Source: Akebia trifoliata
Lineage: Eukaryota; Streptophyta; Magnoliopsida; Ranunculales; Lardizabalaceae
DNA length: 64,000 nt
Direction: 5' to 3'
Assembly (NCBI GenBank): GCA_017979445.1
Contig: JADQWC010000526.1
Coordinates: forward strand, 558,001-622,000
This document shows, one piece after another, positions 45,354-56,289 of the stretch. The position numbers were made by a program, and so were the translations under genes. Within the stretch, counting starts at the first letter, position 1, and each line of letters starts with the position of its first letter. A model generated the notes under the pieces. That model was given only the letters and a program-made list of their open reading frames with translations. It ran no database searches and was not told the origin of the DNA.

Positions 45354-45827
45354 CTACTGTCGAGTGTAAATACAAGTTAAATCTTCCTCAATAATTCTCA
45401 AAAGTTCTTGAGGAACATTACACATTTCTTCATCAACGAAAAAACCATTTGAATAAGTGCCCTGTTTCGCTAAAAAATCCACTGCCCGATTTGTTTCTCT
45501 GCAAACAAATTCAAAAGAACAATTCGCAAAGAAAAATCTGTGTTCTGTAATTTCCAGCAACTTTTCATCATTTTTCCATGATGGAATGATTTCTTTTTTT
45601 ATGCATTTGATTGAATATAATGAATCTGAAGAAATCAAAAGTCGGTTCAATCCCCTTGATCTAGCAAACCTCATCGCCTCTAATATTGCTTGAAGTTCAA
45701 TTTGAATAATATCATCTGCTTCAATATTACTCCAGCCTGCAAAAAGCATTGACCCAACGCTATTTCTTCCAATAAATCCAAATCCTGACCGCTGCATTGA
45801 TCGAGCTCCATCTGTGTTTATCTTCAC
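45354..45827 (-). pseudogene. LINE RNase H domain
   Basis: A 157-codon open piece at the 3' end of ORF2. It starts MKINTDGARS, with first catalytic Asp in NTDGA, then IELQAILEAMRFA with the catalytic Glu and LISSDSLYSI with the second Asp. Near the end NRAVDFLAKQG carries the last Asp. This is the plant-type RNase H (RVT_3) found in many plant LINEs. It is separated from the rest of ORF2 by stops at about 46020-45830, so ORF2 is broken here. Confidence 0.88.
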
Positions 45828-46019
45828 AACATTCTCCTCTGGTTTTGATCAACATTTCTATTTTGTAACTGATTTAACAATGGAATAACAACAACTCCAA
45901 TTGTTCAAAATCTGCATATAAGTATGCATGAATCTGTCCTCAATTGATAAACTATCAAACCGAATTTTTATCGCCTCGCCAACCTGTGTCAATATAGCTT
46001 CTTTTGATTTCTTAATGTA

Positions 46020-47012
46020 TTAAAAAATTCTTTGATTTCTTTCCTTCCAACAAAAGTAAACCACTGCACAAAAGGATGTATGAAGCATTTCCATAATTTG
46101 TTTACACTGAATTCGCACACTCTTGATCACCTGTACTTTGTCCTCTATTGATCCCATTCCTACTCTTAAAATTCCAAACTTCTTCAAACATTGAGTCCAA
46201 ATCCATCGTGTATATGGACAACGAAAGAACAAATGGTCATTTGTCTCTTGATGGTTATAACACAAGGCACATCGAGACACCCATTTGAAACCCCTCTTGT
46301 TCAGATTTTCCACTGTAGATAGCTTCTTCTGAACCGCTAACCACACAATAAAGGAAAATTTTGGAATATAATTATTCCAAATAATTTTCTTCCAGCCCAC
46401 TGACTCTTGCCTTTCACATAGCTCTTCGTGAGCCGATTTCGAAGTAAATTGGCCGTTTGATGTTAGGTTCCAAACTATTTTATCCCTCATCAACATTTTA
46501 GGAATTGGTTTTGCTAAAATAAGATCAATAATTGTTTGCATACGATCATTGTATGGTCTTGGAAACACCCACCTTCTTTCCACAATAAAGTCTCGAATAA
46601 CTGCACTTGAATGACTATCAAATTGATTTATAACTCTATTTCCAAATTTAGAAATAATGCTCCCTTCTTGTATCCAAGGATCTTTCCAAATGTATGTGTC
46701 TTTCCCATCTCCAACTAGAAATCGAACATGCTTTCTAACAAATTCTCTCTCATTTAAGATGCCTCTCCATGCCCAAGAAGCATTGTTTGGAGGTTGGCAT
46801 TCCCAAATATCGGCATCCCTCACATATCTCTTCCTCATCCACTCTGTCCAAAAGGAATTGTTTTCCACCATTCTCCAATACAATTTTGCCATACCAATTT
46901 TATTTATATCCCTTAGACGTCGAATGCCAAGTCCTCCTTTCCCATAAGCTTTGCAAACTCTAACCCAACTAATCGGATGAATAGAACGCACAAGAGATGG
47001 ACCACTCCACAA
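46020..47012 (-). pseudogene. LINE ORF2 C-terminal part with zf-RVT domain
   Basis: A 330-codon piece with WVRVCKAYGKGGLGIRRLRD, WRGILNEREFVRKHVRFLVG and WVSRCALCYNHQETNDHLFF RCPYTRWIW, the zinc-binding reverse-transcriptase-associated domain. A one-base loss near 47010 separates it from the preceding RT part, whose frame runs on to 46913. Confidence 0.88.
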
Positions 47013-49285
47013 AAATTATTTAGAATGTTCTCAATCTTTTTCAAAACACTCACCGGAATATTGAAAGACGCCAACCAATAGACTTGAAAACTAGATAAAA
47101 CAGATTTGATTAGTTCAAGTCTACCCGCATACGACAATAGATTTGCTCTCCACCCCTCAACCCTTTTAGAAACTCTATCAATCAAATGTTGACATAGCGT
47201 ATGAGATAGTCTTGAAGAAAATAAAGGGAGACCCAAATATTTAATAGGAAGACTTCCCTTAGAGAATCCAAGAGAATCAAGAATAATATTCTGATTTTTA
47301 CATGATTCACTGAAAAAAATCTGACTCTTTGCTTCATTAACTTGGAGACCAGAAACGTTGTAAAAAGAGTTCAGAATATCTCGAATAGACTTTACTAACA
47401 ATTCATCATTGTTAGAAAAAATTAGAACATCATCAGCAAACATCAGATGGGAAACTCCTGGACTGCCCATAACTCTAGGAATACTCAAATAATTTGAAGA
47501 AACAAACTGATTAAGGATACAAGAGAAGGCTTCAATAATCATCGTAAATAAATAAGGGGAAAGTGGGTCTCCTTGTCTCAGACCTCTTTCACTTCTGAAA
47601 AACCCATGAGTGGTGCCATTAATAAGAATAGAAAAGCTGGGAGTTGACACACATTCCATAACTCGATCTATCCAAATTGAAGGACAACCTAATTGAAGGA
47701 GTATTGATTTCAAAAAGCACCAGTTAACACAATCGTAGGCTTTCCTAATATCAATTTTGGCACAAAAGGCTTCAGGAGATTTTGAACTATTAAAATTATG
47801 GACCATTTCATGGGCAAGAAGAATATTGTCTTGGATTTTTCTCCCCTTAATAAAAGCTGATTGATTAGGAGAAATAATATCAGGAAGGCAAATGGCTAAC
47901 CTATTTGCTAGTAACTTGGAAATGATCTTGTATATAAAATTGCAAAGCGCAATGGGCCTGAATTTTTCAAGACGATTGGCATTTTCTTCCTTTGGGATTA
48001 AACAAACTAAAGTGGCATTTATTTCCTTCAACAACTTCCCCCTTTTAAAAAAATCCAACACTGCCACACACACATCTTCTCCCACAATATCCCAGAAATT
48101 GACGAAGAATTCACCCCCAAATCCATCTGGTCCTGGAGATTTATTCCTTGGGGAAGCAAATATAACAGATTTTATCTCCTCCCTTGTAATAGGACTTGAT
48201 AAAATTTGCACATGTTCTTCAGAAAATTTTGAAATAAAAGGCACTTGCATACTTACAGTAGGATTCGGATTGCGAAACATAGCTGAAAAAAATTGAGTAG
48301 TCCACTGTCCCATTTTTTCTTCATCTGTGAGTAATGCTCCTTGATCCGTAATCAACTCCATAATCCCATTCTTCGCAATATTCGCGGCTACTGATGAGTA
48401 AAAAAACCGTGTAGTTCTATCCCCTTCTCGAAGCCATTGAACCCTTGATTTTTGTCTGTACATACTTTCTTCATTGTCTAGCTCAGAATTATAGACCCTC
48501 AAAGCCTCCACCTCCTGGCCTTGAAGATTATTGTCCATCGGCTCTCTCTGGATTTGGTTTTGAATCCGAAACAAATTATCCTTTGCTTCTTCTTTTCGAC
48601 TATGAATAGAACCAAAGTAATTCCTATTCCATACTCTTATGGAATTTTTCACCGCACGAATCTTTCTTGTGAGTCTAAACATTGGAGTACCCATAATTTC
48701 CAGAGTCCACGCATTGAACACCACTTCTCGCAATCCTGGTTTGCCTATCCACATCGAAAAAAATTTAAAAACTTTTGGTCCGCCAGCAGAATTCCTTGGA
48801 AATTCCAATTTCAATGGGGCATGATCCGAAACTCCACATGGTAAATAATTCAGGAACATCTGAGGAAATTTAACCATCCATGCCATATTTATTAACATCC
48901 TATCCAACCTACAAAGAATACGTCGACCTCCTGTAGATTTATTACTCCATGAGAACCAGTCAGAATTTGTCCTCAAATCTTGAGCACCAATCGTATTTAT
49001 GAAGTCATTGAAATCACGCATTGATCGTCTTGAAGCAGGGCGCCCTCCTACCTTCTCTTCTTGGAATCTAACCGTATTGAAATCTCCCAATACAATCCAT
49101 GGTTCCGCCGTGACTAAGTGGCTAAGGTCTGTCCATAACAGTCTTCTATCGTTTTCAAAATTTTCAGCATACACAAACGACATAATACTAACAAAACCAT
49201 CCCGAATCCTAGTGACTTTGCAATGGATCACTTGACTTGATTCGAACATCTTTTGCACAAAAAAATACAATGGATTCCAGCCCAC
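46913..49285 (-). pseudogene. LINE ORF2: endonuclease (C-terminal part) and reverse transcriptase
   Basis: A 790-codon open piece. The endonuclease part has IVLGDFNTVR and SDHAPLKLEF, the catalytic Asp/Asn and Asp/His of the apurinic-type nuclease. The RT part has PGPDGFGGEFF, FRPIALCNFIYKIISKLLAN, GLRQGDPLSPYLF (about residue 570) and the catalytic FADDVLIFS (about 615). The endonuclease nicks the target and RT copies the RNA in place. Intact motifs show recent activity. Frameshifts lie at both ends (near 49270 and 47010). Confidence 0.93.
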
Positions 49286-49497
49286 CCAAATCCGTCCATA
49301 AAAGTGCGACTCATAGTTATCGATGAATTTCCAATTTTTTTACACAACTGTTTTTGAAATTTTTCTGCATCTGCAATCTGAATTTTTGTCTCACAAAACC
49401 CCATCAACTCAGCCTTCTCATCACTAATGAAATCGCTAATCGCCCTTCTCTTTCGCGCGTAATTCATTCCCCGAACATTCCACATTATCACTGACAT
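49228..49497 (-). pseudogene. LINE ORF2 N-terminus (start of endonuclease)
   Basis: Starts MSVIMWNVRGMNYARKRRAI, then FCETKI with the catalytic Glu. It overlaps the main ORF2 piece in another frame. The shift near 49270-49285 breaks the endonuclease. Confidence 0.9.
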
Positions 49498-49604
49498 TAA
49501 GAACTATTAATTTGATTTCCCTCACTAGGGATAGATTTCGATCCCGTGGTTCTATTAGCGACCTCCACCACATTCTTCTTCCTCATATTTTTTCCACCCT
49601 GTTT

Positions 49605-50942
49605 TTAGACAATTTTAGAATTACCATTGATAGCAGACTCTGTTGCTTCATAATAATTACTGTTCTCAACCAATAGACCATGTTCTTTTCCTCCTTTTGC
49701 TGTTTCATTATCCAGTACTTGAAAAGAATTTTCAATGTGCGTTGGTTGGACGTTCAGAACAACCTCAAGACTAGCTGCCAATTCCGGATTATCCACTTCT
49801 CTCTCTGCTCCAACATTTTGCTCCGCTCCAATTGGTATACCCGTATCCATTCCAGGTTTTTTTGAGGAAGACCCACGTCTCCCAACTACGAGATTCCATC
49901 CATCTTTAGTTGGAGTGGAATACGGCATCAGATTTGTTTCTCTCACAAACGATTTTGTTTCTCCACCCAACTCCGAACCACACGTTGAGTTCGAATTTGA
50001 AACTCCTAAATTTTTGGAATTTGTTAAAGCCACGTCATTATCTTCTTCTCCACTGCGATCCTCCCTGACTGCATCTGCATCATCCCCAAACTCACCCAAA
50101 CTAACCATATTTGCTCCTACTTCAACCTCTTTACCGCCCAACTCAACTGAAGTTACATCAGTTGCAATTTCATTAACTCTTGACTGCTTTGCAGCCCAAG
50201 CAGAGACCATAATGACAGGTTTCTTTCTCTGCACTTTCGGGTATTGATCATGACTATGATCAAAGGTTGCGCACACCTTACACGGCTTCCATTCATAAAC
50301 AATTCGTTGATTGTACTTCGCTCCATTCTCCCTTTCTAGAACTACTATGTCTAGAAATTTACATAGACAGTCAATCTCTACACAAATACGAGCAAACCCA
50401 AGTCGAGATCTATTCGCTGTAGCCTCGTCCGAATGCAAAGGAATTCCAATTTTGCTTCCTATACGACCCAAGCAGATTGGAGACCAAAATTGAATTGGTA
50501 ATTGCGGAAGCCGAACCCAAATTGGAATCGAAGAGAGCATTTCACGCATAGGTTTAGCATCCACGGACCATTTTCGCAGAATTAATGGTCTTCCTCCAAT
50601 ACTCCATACTGCCGAATTAAGAACCATATTACAGTCCTCTGAATTGCTGAATTTAAATAAAAAAAATCCATCTTCCATGGATAGCATTTCCAGATTTCCT
50701 TTTATTTTCCACATCCTTTGAACCGCAATTTTTAATCCATAAAAATAAAGTCGTTTCCCTAGAAGATATCCCACCAGAGAATTCTCCCATCTTGCTGCTT
50801 CAGATTTTATTTCCTCTTCTGGCAACAAAATCGTTTCACCCTTGAATACTTCAGGAAAAAAATCAAGTCTCTTCTCTATCGAAGAAGGGATACCACCCTT
50901 TAGAAGATCTTTCCAAGAAACTCCAGCCGAAGAGGCTGCCAT
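49605..50942 (-). CDS. LINE ORF1 protein (DUF4283 plus damaged zinc knuckle)
   Basis: A 445-codon open frame starting MAASSAGVSWKDLLKG. It has the DUF4283 RNA-binding-like domain (about 35-190; GRPLILRKWSVDAKP and SIPIWVRLPQLPIQFWS) and a knuckle region EWKPCKVCATFDHSHDQYPK at about 220-240. In family members the last position is Cys (C-x2-C-x4-H-x4-C); here it is Tyr, so the knuckle is damaged. The rest is acidic and Ser-rich. ORF1 proteins bind LINE RNA. It reads without stops over its whole length. Confidence 0.9.
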   Translation of the reverse strand: MAASSAGVSWKDLLKGGIPSSIEKRLDFFPEVFKGETILLPEEEIKSEAARWENSLVGYLLGKRLYFYGLKIAVQRMWKIKGNLEMLSMEDGFFLFKFSNSEDCNMVLNSAVWSIGGRPLILRKWSVDAKPMREMLSSIPIWVRLPQLPIQFWSPICLGRIGSKIGIPLHSDEATANRSRLGFARICVEIDCLCKFLDIVVLERENGAKYNQRIVYEWKPCKVCATFDHSHDQYPKVQRKKPVIMVSAWAAKQSRVNEIATDVTSVELGGKEVEVGANMVSLGEFGDDADAVREDRSGEEDNDVALTNSKNLGVSNSNSTCGSELGGETKSFVRETNLMPYSTPTKDGWNLVVGRRGSSSKKPGMDTGIPIGAEQNVGAEREVDNPELAASLEVVLNVQPTHIENSFQVLDNETAKGGKEHGLLVENSNYYEATESAINGNSKIV

Positions 50943-51255
50943 TAAATCCTAGAGGAAAAACTACACACAGAAAGTATGGTGATTCAATACTCTTCTCCAC
51001 AAAGAGGGAGAAAACCGAATCTTCCTAGACCTTTCTTTTGATAGTTTCTCTCTCTTAGACCAGCAAGTGCTAGTTTCCCCCGTTGAAAGGATTTTAATAG
51101 CAATGTAACCAAAAGTGTAAGTGATTGAGGTTCTTCAGGCATGGGCAAAGCTTCTGAAACGCCTAATCCCCATATTGTGTATCTTATCAGCTCTTAACCA
51201 TTCCCTTACAAATACCACTTCTTCTTCTTTTTGTTGATAGCTTATGCTAATTATC
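50943..51255 (-). other. LINE 5' untranslated region
   Basis: Between the 5' end at the duplication (51255) and the ORF1 ATG. No frame. The internal promoter must be here, but I cannot point to motifs. Confidence 0.7.
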
Positions 51256-51270
51256 ACACGAGGCATTTTT
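51256..51270. repeat. LINE target-site duplication, right copy
   Basis: ACACGAGGCATTTTT, identical to 45291-45305. Confidence 0.9.
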
Positions 51271-51299
51271 ATTACTCATATAATGCTTAAGTTGTGGCT

Positions 51300-51412
51300 G
51301 TGATAGGAAACCCAATTAGGCCAACCAAGTTCTTATGCCTTACTTTTCCAATTGCTTTAACTTCCACCTTGAACTCCTTCTCTGCCTGACACTTACAAAT
51401 GATACGACCACA
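51300..51412 (-). pseudogene. Captured fragment of a receptor-like kinase N-lobe
   Basis: The minus frame reads [20 protein letters not shown] then NLVGLIGF and degenerates. It matches the alpha-C helix region of plant RLK/RLCK kinases of the At1g01540/At3g17420 type ([24 protein letters not shown]). No P-loop or catalytic loop nearby. It lies just right of the LINE in sequence that may belong to the CACTA starting at 44060. Confidence 0.65.
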
Positions 51413-52228
51413 GAGACTATACTTGACTAGGAAATTGTTTTAAGTAAAAGGATAAGGAAAGCATAGTAATGCAAGTTTCTCAAACTAGGCTAATTTTGGT
51501 AATTAACTTTTTGACTATGTGACAGTTTTTGAAATTTTAATAAGATCGAAAGCAGTAATTCGACAGAGTGATTAAACTTTCCTTCTAAAATATAAGTAAT
51601 GTACAGTTATTGGACTTTCACCATTGAGTCTAATGTTTGACCATTAAATTAAGCATCTCAAACTTCATAAAAGAAGACAAAAAATGGGTCAATGTTAGCC
51701 GGGAGTCCATAAAATTAAAATATTTTTACAAAAAATCCAAATATTAAACCAACTCAAACTTTTGAAAAGAAAACAAAAATGGACCATTGCTAGTAGGGAG
51801 AAAGCCCAAACAAAATCTCTCATTCAGAAAATTAATAACAACTTGACAAAAATTCATAGCTTGACTTACCTCACTAACTATAAAACAAATTCTATCAGGA
51901 TTCTAGTACCTCAGTTAATTTCTTCTTTGACTTGCCTCCACCAATTGACACATGGCTTGTGGAGCACATGTGGGTCGAACTAAGCATCTCAGAATCCTGT
52001 TCATCTTTTACTGGTTTTATTGACACATTATTGCCCAACTTTTTACGTCAATATTGATGGTCTACTGATCGCTCCTTCTATAAAGAAAATGTATGTTAAG
52101 TATTGCATAAAATAGTGTGACTTGAGCTGAATGAGAATTCTAAATTGAAGAAGTTAAGGCATAACTAGTTTCCTAATGTATTCAAGTAAAATATAAATAT
52201 TGATTGAAGTAAAGGCTACAACAATATA
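51413..52228. other. No gene recognised
   Basis: AT-rich, no recognisable exon. The 73-codon frame at 51762-51983 has no family resemblance. Confidence 0.45.
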
Positions 52229-52556
52229 AGCACCTGTTAATAAAGATTATTCAGACAATCATGATGTTGTTGCTGCTGCATATTATTCAGACAATCCTAA
52301 TGTTGCTGCAGATTATTCAGAAGATCCAAACGTAGCTCAATCTGATGTTGTTATGTCTGCTCCAAGTCACGCACAATCTGATGTATTTGAGGTTGTTACT
52401 TCTGCTCCAAATCACACTCAATCTAATGCTGATTATTCTACAGATTCTCCTCAAGATAACGTAGCTGATTTTGGTGATTTTTCTACTAAGTATTCTCTTC
52501 AAGATAACGCTGCTGAAACAGCCTTCATCTGTGGCATCGCAAGAGGACTTAGTTAA
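52229..52556 (+). other. Repetitive acidic, Asn/Ser-rich open frame
   Basis: An open plus-strand frame of about 108 codons after a stop at about 52226. It contains imperfect internal repeats: DYSDN, YYSDNPNVAA, DYSEDPNVAQSD, SAPSHAQSD, SAPNHTQSN, DYSTDSPQDNVADFGDFST, YSLQDNAAE. Codon use is protein-like. There is no family I recognise. It may be a captured low-complexity exon (an acceptor-like ATTATTCAG lies at 52242-52250) or a satellite-like repeat that happens to be open. It ends 60 bases before the CACTA tip at 52619. Confidence 0.4.
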
Positions 52557-52618
52557 AACAATTCAAGACCGAATCTAGAGATAAATTAGTTTCCTAATAT
52601 CTATAGGAAACTCATTCT

Positions 52619-52800
52619 CACTATGTGAAAAAAGCCCATATTTGACGGTCTTAGCCTGTCAAATTTTGAGAAATTTGACGGACCATCCTGTCAAATATGC
52701 CCGTCAAATATTTTCTTGTAGAATTTTTTTTTGACGGCCCTTGACTATCAAATTATTGGAGAATGAGCTTAAAAAAAAAACAAAAAAAATCCATAGAGTA
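52619..52800. mobile_element. Left end of a CACTA element of the TTTGACGG family
   Basis: Tip CACTATGTGAAAAAAGCCC, then five or more TTTGACGG/CCGTCAAA motifs up to 52760. The family is the same as the right tip at 1-234. The right end is not found up to 64000. Its body would include 53047-55026, the complete nested element 55030-63010 and sequence beyond. Confidence 0.75.
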
Positions 52801-53046
52801 TGACCGTTGAATTTGGAGGTTTAACAAACAATAGCACGGTTCTTTAATTCACCAATCACAATAAAGGAAATAATAATAAAAAATCAGAAAAATAAAAAAC
52901 AAAAGAAAAATCATAAAACAAACTCCAAATTAAACTAAAAAACTCAAAATTCATATTATATATTGAAATTCCATACAGAGATATATAGATTATATAGTTG
53001 ATAAGGCAAAATTTGACTGTACACTAGGTTTACAACTCTTATGTCA

Positions 53047-53649
53047 TTAGGGAAAGCTAGGAAGGATACCATCTAAGGGGGATGTTATACACATCAACAA
53101 CTTCTCACATACTTGTCGTAATTCCGACAAATGACTCATCGAGGAAATACTCGACAATACTGATCTTGCTTCCAGCAGCTCAACCGATATACTCTCCACG
53201 ACCACATCTTCACTTGCCATGAGGGATGCCATTAGTTTCACAGCCGCCATCTTTTCCTGCATGAAAAAATAGTTTACCGATGGTAAAACACCTAAGAAGT
53301 AGGAGATCTCGATGTTGTTATGAGTATGACTCATCTTGGGTAGGCAAGATTTTTTGAACTGTGAGTATGTGTGTTTCCATTCACATATCCAACGTAGGTC
53401 TAATATATAAATAACAAAGAAACTTAAGTTCTGTTGTAGATTGTAAGTCAAAGAAAACGTAGAAGGAAATGGATTCCAATGACTAATACATAAATCATGT
53501 TTCAATACCCTTTCTACTCCTTTTTGAACAACTTTTACAGAAAGTTTGATTAGATCGAGTGAGTAAGGAAGAATTGCGGATTTGAGATGGTACACTGTTG
53601 AGAATAAAACTTGTATGAATGCAGCCCTTACCTCTAAGTCGGCCATCAT
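53047..53649 (-). pseudogene. Two-exon fragment of an unidentified alpha-helical (ARM-like) protein
   Basis: Upstream exon, about 53649-53520: LEVRAAFIQVLFSTVYHLKS then AILPYSLDLIKLSVKVVQKG. Downstream exon 53256-53047 (acceptor CATGCAG): EKMAAVKLMASLMASEDVVV, ESISVELLEARSVLSSISSM, then LRQVCEKLLMCITSP and a stop. The helical, Leu-rich pattern suggests an ARM/HEAT-type C-terminus. I cannot name the gene. The sequence between the exons is open by chance. The piece at 63216-63120 could be an upstream exon of the same gene. Confidence 0.5.
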
Positions 53650-55026
53650 TTGGCATCATTTAATACAAACACAAAATGTGATAAGAAAATGAGCAATAGG
53701 AAACTATGGGTTTTAACATTTAGAAAGACTTTCTAGTGATATGATGAAGACCCCTAATAACCAACAAACCTCAAAGACAAAAAATTTCCCATAATAAATG
53801 CACAACAGAATTCAAAACTTCAAATGTACACAAGCCAAATCTGTAATCGAGGAAAATAAATAATAGTTTACACTTCATAAGAAACATCCACCTTCTTTTT
53901 ATATACGTAAAGGGAACAATGAAACAATATGGCAACTGAGCAATGTATTTATCAAATGGAACTAAACCATCAAAAAAAGACATGACTCATTACAGATTAA
54001 TAAGAACTCTCCATGAATATGTGAGCGGCTATAGGCAATCCAAAGTAGGCCCAATCACTTGACAAGAAGGCAAGAACAATGCTCAAGTAAAAATACAGCA
54101 CCCTTGTATTATCCAAATAAACCTGAAATGGTTGAGTTTCATACAAAATGGATCCCAAAAGGATCAATTGAGGGAGCCAACCTATACCCAAGACCCCTAG
54201 TCTAGTCAAACACAAAATAAACTATCCCAAAATTTCTTGTGTCCCCCCCCCCCCCTCCCCTAGTACTCTTGTGGCCTTATATAGGCTTCCAATAATTAAT
54301 AGAAACCAAACCTCCCTCCTATGATAAATATGCAAGTCAATATATGCACATGTTATTGATATGGTGTCTCCTCCAAATGGGTATCCTACCTTTGATATGA
54401 GAAAATTCGATTGAAATTACAGAGATGAAGAAGATTTATTAAATAGATGGGATGATTATATCACGTGTAATGTATTTTAACCATTGTAGAACAAACAAAA
54501 AAAAAAAAAGAAATTCCAATTCCAATTCAATGGTGTTGACATTTTTTATACTAGAAGCAATTATATCTAGGTACTCCATCTAATTAATTAAATTAGAAAA
54601 CTCATCGCCAAGGTCTGAAAAGCGATGACAGAGAAAAAAAAAATAGGATAACAAATAATACCAGCAGACAAATGCTTCATACCAGACATGAAAAACAGGA
54701 TAGAAACTTCGAAAATCTGTCATAGAAGGCGAAGCATAGAAAAAGACAAAGACAAGTATTCTCTGCCAATGCTGTACATATGGCATATCAACCCACTACC
54801 TAGTATCACCTAATAAGCCAAAAAAGCAACTTGATCGGCTAGTCATCACCATCTGATCTATCACATTGTATTGGACATTCAGAAAAACATATCCAACAAT
54901 CTAAGAATTAGTCACCTCAGCCTAGCCTTTATAAACCTAAAATATTAATCAGTTTGAACCAGCAATCTTGACATAAGTATTATTTATCACAAAAAGATCT
55001 TGACACAAGTAGTTCTTCTATTAAAC
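53650..55026. other. No gene recognised
   Basis: AT-rich, with a poly-C run at 54243-54255. Short minus-strand hydrophobic frames (53983-53771, 54215-53997, 54786-54580) match nothing I know and look like intron or spacer. Confidence 0.45.
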
Positions 55027-55029
55027 ACT

Positions 55030-55190
55030 CACTACGTCATAATACACCAAAATCGACTGTCCAAGACAGTCGGGAAAAAAGTCGTTTTAAAAGGAGTGGT
55101 TTTTAAAAAACGACTGTCTTGGACAGTCGGGAAAAACGACTGTCTTTGACAGTCGGGAAAAACGACGGTTTTTGACAGTCGTTTATTTAC
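55030..55190. repeat. Left subterminal hairpin repeats
   Basis: At least four copies of CGACTGTC(C/T)(A/T)(A/T)GACAGTCG-like palindromes between 55053 and 55182. They are candidate transposase binding sites. Confidence 0.85.
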
Positions 55191-55620
55191 AAATGCCCAC
55201 ATACAACAGTCACTGTCTGTATTTTTATTTTTTTATAAATAAAAAAAATATTTTTTATATTTATAAATAAAAAAAAATTTCAATAGCTAAAAAGTGCAAA
55301 TTGAGGCTGTATTATCATTTGTATTATCCATTTCAATGTAATAATTTTTTTTATTAAAAAAAATGTGTGAGATCCAATAGAAAACCCCACAATGTCACGA
55401 CAAATTAATGCTACGACAATGACTTAATGAAATAGTTTGGGTATTACTTAAAGAAAATGGTTCCATGATAGGTATGAGTCCAGATTCCTATTGAAGAAAT
55501 TTGAGAGATGCTGCTCTCTACACTTGTTATCCAATCTCTATCCAACTACACCCGTTATTTCTTCTCAACCTCCTCCTCTTCATCATCTTCTTCAACCTTT
55601 CAGCGTCACCTCAATCGCCA

Positions 55621-56289
55621 TTATCCGCTTAAGTTCAACAACTGCAAGCAGCACCCTACACTCTCAAGCTCGAGCTCATACACATTCTTAGCCGCTATTT
55701 CTGCAAGTTCAATGTCTCCATGATTCCTACATGCCCTTAACAATGCTCCCCACACAAATGAATCAGGTTTGATAGGCATTTTCTTAATCGAATCATAAGC
55801 TTCATTGAGATCACCTGCTCGACTTACAAGATCCACCATGCATGCATAATGCTCTAACCTTGGTTCAATCCCATGTTCTTCTCGCATCAAATGGAAAATT
55901 TTCCATCCAACTTCAACCATTCCAGCATGACAACAAGCTGTGAGGGCTGTTATGAAAGTCAGGTGATCCAGTTGTACTTCTTCCTTCACCATCCGATTGA
56001 AGAGCGCAATTGCTTCATTACAGTATCCGTGATTTGCATATCCAAAAATCATAGAGTTCCAAGTAACCGTGTTTTTCTTGCTCATCTTGTTGAAGAACGT
56101 CCCAGCTTCGTGTATGAAACCACACTTAGCATACATGTCAACAAGAGAGCTACTCACGAATATGTCTTCTTCGCCACCAATGCATAGCCATGAATCTCTT
56201 TCCCACGTTTTGAATCTGCCACAGTTGCACAAGTAGGCAAGATGCCCTAACTGTAAATTGGGCTTTTCTCCTGTTAATTTCAATACCAA
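55621..56289 (-). pseudogene. Captured C-terminal part of a PLS-class PPR protein
   Basis: The minus frame reads EEDIFVSSSLVDMYAKCGFI, TVTWNSMIFGYANHGYCNEA, ITALTACCHAGMVEVGWKIF, EPRLEHYACMVDLVSRAGDL and PDSFVWGALLRACRNHGDIE, in order. That is three to four P/L/S repeats and the start of an E motif (ELAEIAAKNVYELE). It ends there; the rest of E and any DYW domain are absent. Full-length relatives edit organelle RNA. The open frame with no stop for 222 codons suggests a rather recent capture. It sits about 430 bases from the left tip. Confidence 0.88.

Larger units (their letters stand above)
45306..51255 (-). mobile_element. Full-length L1-type LINE with 15-bp target duplication
   Basis: A 5.95-kb non-LTR retrotransposon on the minus strand. 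It has a 5' leader (51255-50943), ORF1, and ORF2 with endonuclease, reverse transcriptase, zf-RVT and RNase H. A T run on the plus strand directly after the duplication (45301-45312) is its poly(A) tail. The exact 15-bp duplication on both sides shows that insertion was complete and not very old, although ORF2 has frameshifts. Confidence 0.95.

Noticed and set aside
53730..53742. CTTTCTAGTG as a possible right end for the CACTA that starts at 44060.
   Set aside because: The triplet after it (ATA) does not match AAG, and there are no ACATCGG-type repeats inside it.
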